Assembly (NCBI GenBank): GCA_012798065.1 | Contig: JAAZNW010000028.1 | Coordinates: 1-34,864, forward strand | Direction of reading: 5' to 3' | Length of the DNA stretch: 34,864 nucleotides | Source: Chloroflexota bacterium | Lineage (GTDB): Bacteria > Chloroflexota > Anaerolineae > Anaerolineales > Anaerolineaceae | In this document: one piece after another, positions 33,601-34,864 of the stretch | Layout: the number at the start of each line of letters is the position of its first letter | Numbering within the stretch: the stretch's first letter is position 1 | Notes under the pieces: generated by a model | What the model was told of the DNA's origin: nothing | Database searches by the model: none | What the model saw: the letters and a program-made list of their open reading frames with translations, nothing else | Program-made: the position numbers and the translations under genes

Positions 33601-34864
33601 CGAAACATCATCCCAGGTGCATCATCCGGGATGGTATAGTTATATACACCTTCCCCGGGGATGTCGATGATAGGCAACGTGCTGATATCAATCTGCGGTT
33701 TGTCTGACTCGTTATCGTCCCCAGAAGGGTCTTGACTGTCTCCAAGGCCTGATTTGGTATAACTATAGCTGATGCGATTATTGCTGAAATTCTTGTCATG
33801 TAAAACATCGGCGACTGATTCAACTGTGTATGTGCCGGGTAACTGTTTTTCGGGCGGACCCTGTAGGGCAAAAACGTAAGTGTCTGCTTCGATTCGCCTG
33901 CCCGCACACCAACCCCAAGTATCGCACTCAGAATTTACGATTTCCACCTTACCAGAAGACGCATCCCAAAATTCAACTAATTGGGTGTGCGTGTCTTTTG
34001 ATTTATTGTGGACTTTGGTCCATTTAACCCCCGCGTAGGGTCCCTGGTTGATGGTGAGCTTATTCCCGTCCCTTAGCAAAACCACATAGCCATCTCGGCT
34101 GAAGGACCCGGTTACCCCTACTTTATTACTGACCTGGTCTGTCAGGTCAAACAATACCCCATCCAGGAATTCCACAGTTGTGGAAACATAGCTAGGAGTA
34201 TCGAGATCCCTCAGGATTCTACAACAAGATGAGCATTCAGCATCACTGTAAGGGCACTGCTGAGCCCCAACACTCTGGCTGGTGATCCAGTTTGGAAAAC
34301 TCATGTTAGGCATCTCTTGACGATCAACTACCAGGCGTGTCCCCTCATTCAGTTGGAGTGTGGTCGTCAGATAAAAAGGACCACTATACCCATTTGAGAT
34401 GTATTTAGGTTCACCATCACTTATTCGATTCTCTAGTCCGACTTGAAGGTAACCAGGCGATTTTTTCTTTGCTGTAAGGTTGACATTCGCGCCATAAGCA
34501 CTGTTGGCTGGCTGAGCTTTAAGACAAGTTTCTTTACAGCCCAAGGTTTGTGCTAACAACAACTGGTAACAGGACATTGATGCGCCCCCCGGCGCACCCG
34601 ATACGGCAATTGCAACATCCAGAATATCTATAATACCAATGTTTTCGCAACTGCTGTTCCTCCAAAATCGTCTCATAAATGCATAATAAGTATTAGAAGC
34701 CACTTGATAATTATTCATTTTTGAATGGATAAAATCCTGCTCCATCATGCAGTGGTACACACAAGCGGAATAATTGAGTTTTGGGTCATCATCTGTTGAC
34801 TTCGCAGGAACATCCGCAGTTGTCGTTAGGACCAAAAGCAATAAAACGAATAATAAACCGAATA
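30639..34864 (-). CDS. Giant secreted protein with PPC-like tandem repeats (5' end outside window)
   Basis: At least 1,407 codons; the frame remains open to the window edge, where it reads FGLLFVLLLLVLTTTADVPA, a signal-peptide core with a likely cleavage site. The TTG at 34841 lies inside this core and is not the true start. Residue numbers below count from that TTG. Residues about 20-100 and 190-230 are Cys-rich and unrecognised. From 538 there are four PPC-like (bacterial pre-peptidase C-terminal) domains, each opening with EPND (540, 659, 792, 909), in two pairs. After about 1040 come a carboxypeptidase-regulatory/Ig-like domain, a Thr/Pro linker (TPTPSPEPTGTPEPP and similar, about 1135-1200), and two further beta-domains with IGKVWRLF and IWGTVWDQFGGDV. 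No peptidase domain is visible. It is probably a cell-surface or matrix protein. Confidence 0.85.
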   Translation of the reverse strand, partial: FGLLFVLLLLVLTTTADVPAKSTDDDPKLNYSACVYHCMMEQDFIHSKMNNYQVASNTYYAFMRRFWRNSSCENIGIIDILDVAIAVSGAPGGASMSCYQLLLAQTLGCKETCLKAQPANSAYGANVNLTAKKKSPGYLQVGLENRISDGEPKYISNGYSGPFYLTTTLQLNEGTRLVVDRQEMPNMSFPNWITSQSVGAQQCPYSDAECSSCCRILRDLDTPSYVSTTVEFLDGVLFDLTDQVSNKVGVTGSFSRDGYVVLLRDGNKLTINQGPYAGVKWTKVHNKSKDTHTQLVEFWDASSGKVEIVNSECDTWGWCAGRRIEADTYVFALQGPPEKQLPGTYTVESVADVLHDKNFSNNRISYSYTKSGLGDSQDPSGDDNESDKPQIDISTLPIIDIPGEGVYNYTIPDDAPGMMFRLNVPEDVHHVNFRQNCSSGGALYTYVNPGSIPVPEFPSFSRNYTCEIYPKSDYAGECYLTNTYPEPYYIFVPSPSDYGWWLGHFSKSFSLEVEFMTKVSATATASVRQTKQAATQQASIRTFTEVEPNDTKQTANEWDMIEPFSGQLTIGDWDYIGVTFSEPGIYTFGITEVSPETKVFLGLISRPGDFTEQAGSQNVGEGVSLTFDASAGEHFYFKVYATLYNRGEDGTYYTLELLDFVPDPFEPNDQKSEATDWDISQGPIEGYFWDKAYYNDERADYYRFTAPVTTDGSAVTFHVSNPSAEISICMSLRDQRGVTVFAPPCFEKGADASLVHILVPGQEYYIRLYVYDLKTSLQPYRLSATYIGGGNGTGLSEIEPNDDKQNANPWDMQEPFKGVLSKSSDWDYILVDIPTPGIYTFSITDVSPNLKVGLSLVGRTGALHSVQALNKGQGVSLTMDGSAGEQYWLKVTASQWASDGSFYQLALTDFIPDPGEPNDMKAEATYWDIDEGPIQGYFWEKTHWSMYRADYFKFMAPLTEGGGQVTFQVANPGSDISVCMNLLDRTGGHLLSGECSAEGEDAFLTSALTAGMEYYLKLFTVDNKASLQPYTLSIAYTPGEADDLDESTRLIRLHGFVYRQRGLLPLPIANVSIYAHISGQPAFLLGTTSWLGTYSSKVMLADGQQVTIWAELPGTNFSPEEDVFIVEAGLRHHRSTFSVLGGQLIEQTPTPSPEPTGTPEPPLENPTGTNTPEFLEEKEEPTDTPTATLSPTFTVTLSPTLTDTPKPPTSQMTKIIGKVWRLFERSGPAGVAMAEVILSINGVDQPAAVSQIDGLYMMDVEGIQPGDVLRLRAQAPQDDFEPLYYEWQAEVGVNRWEYDFYSYWDQITPPSTQNQNRIWGTVWDQFGGDVSGLYLNLQMGTSDAIQRIGPTDENGNFEATVTLPDRTMVTVWVDAPGYVPSKLLFFHAYKPENRELIFWKYRGENLQ
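31735..33230 (-). repeat. Internal tandem duplication of ~250 codons in the giant secreted protein
   Basis: The EPND codons of domains 1 and 3 are 756 bases apart, and those of domains 2 and 4 are 750 bases apart, so an A-B pair of PPC-like domains was copied as a unit. Matching segments include PGIYTFGITEVSP with PGIYTFSITDVSP, GPIEGYFWDK with GPIQGYFWEK, and LQPYRLSATY with LQPYTLSIAY. The copies have diverged in sequence but hardly in length. Confidence 0.85.

Noticed and set aside
34839..34841. TTG as start codon of the giant protein
   Set aside because: The frame continues upstream with hydrophobic signal-peptide residues to the window edge, so the start is outside.

Overview
The window reads as a bacterial chromosome segment of moderately high GC, most plausibly from Chloroflexota (Anaerolineae or relatives). 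This is inferred, not proven. The supporting signs are secreted proteins with Thr/Pro linkers of the TPTP type, a lone dnaK, sbcD/sbcC separated by a CNNM/CorC-like gene, and several genes whose -10 box sits almost on the start codon with no Shine-Dalgarno. No rRNA, tRNA or CRISPR array was recognised.

Left part (1-16300): the first ~148 bases look like the end of an IS256-type insertion sequence facing out of the window, next to a lone dnaK. A HemW/HemN-like radical SAM gene and a membrane-anchored C39-like peptidase/TPR protein follow. A tight five-gene run (sbcD, CNNM/CorC-like membrane protein, sbcC, two GT4 glycosyltransferases) ends at a strong bidirectional terminator. Then come a convergent DUF362 gene, a LysM plus M23 (LasA-type) lipoprotein and a ferritin gene.

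Middle (16300-25240): after a gene-poor stretch with a possible small RNA, and two similar 15-base operator-like sites exactly 20 bases apart, there is a compact eight-gene operon. Its genes encode an IclR regulator, an IolD-like ThDP enzyme, a transketolase split into N and C subunits, a long LacAB/RpiB-type isomerase, a GPH-type sugar symporter, a Gfo/Idh/MocA dehydrogenase and a YhhN-family membrane protein. Spacing is -8 to +17 bases throughout. It looks like an import and catabolism route for an unusual sugar acid, cyclitol or sulfosugar. The combination matches no pathway I know and is the best candidate here for an undescribed system.

Right part (25240-34864): a small orphan membrane protein (minus), a NERD-domain superfamily 1 helicase (plus), a lipoprotein combining Asp-box and WD40-like repeats (minus), and a very large secreted protein (minus) whose 5' end leaves the window. 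The large protein carries a ~250-residue internal tandem duplication of paired pre-peptidase C-terminal (PPC)-like domains, a Thr/Pro linker and C-terminal beta-domains.
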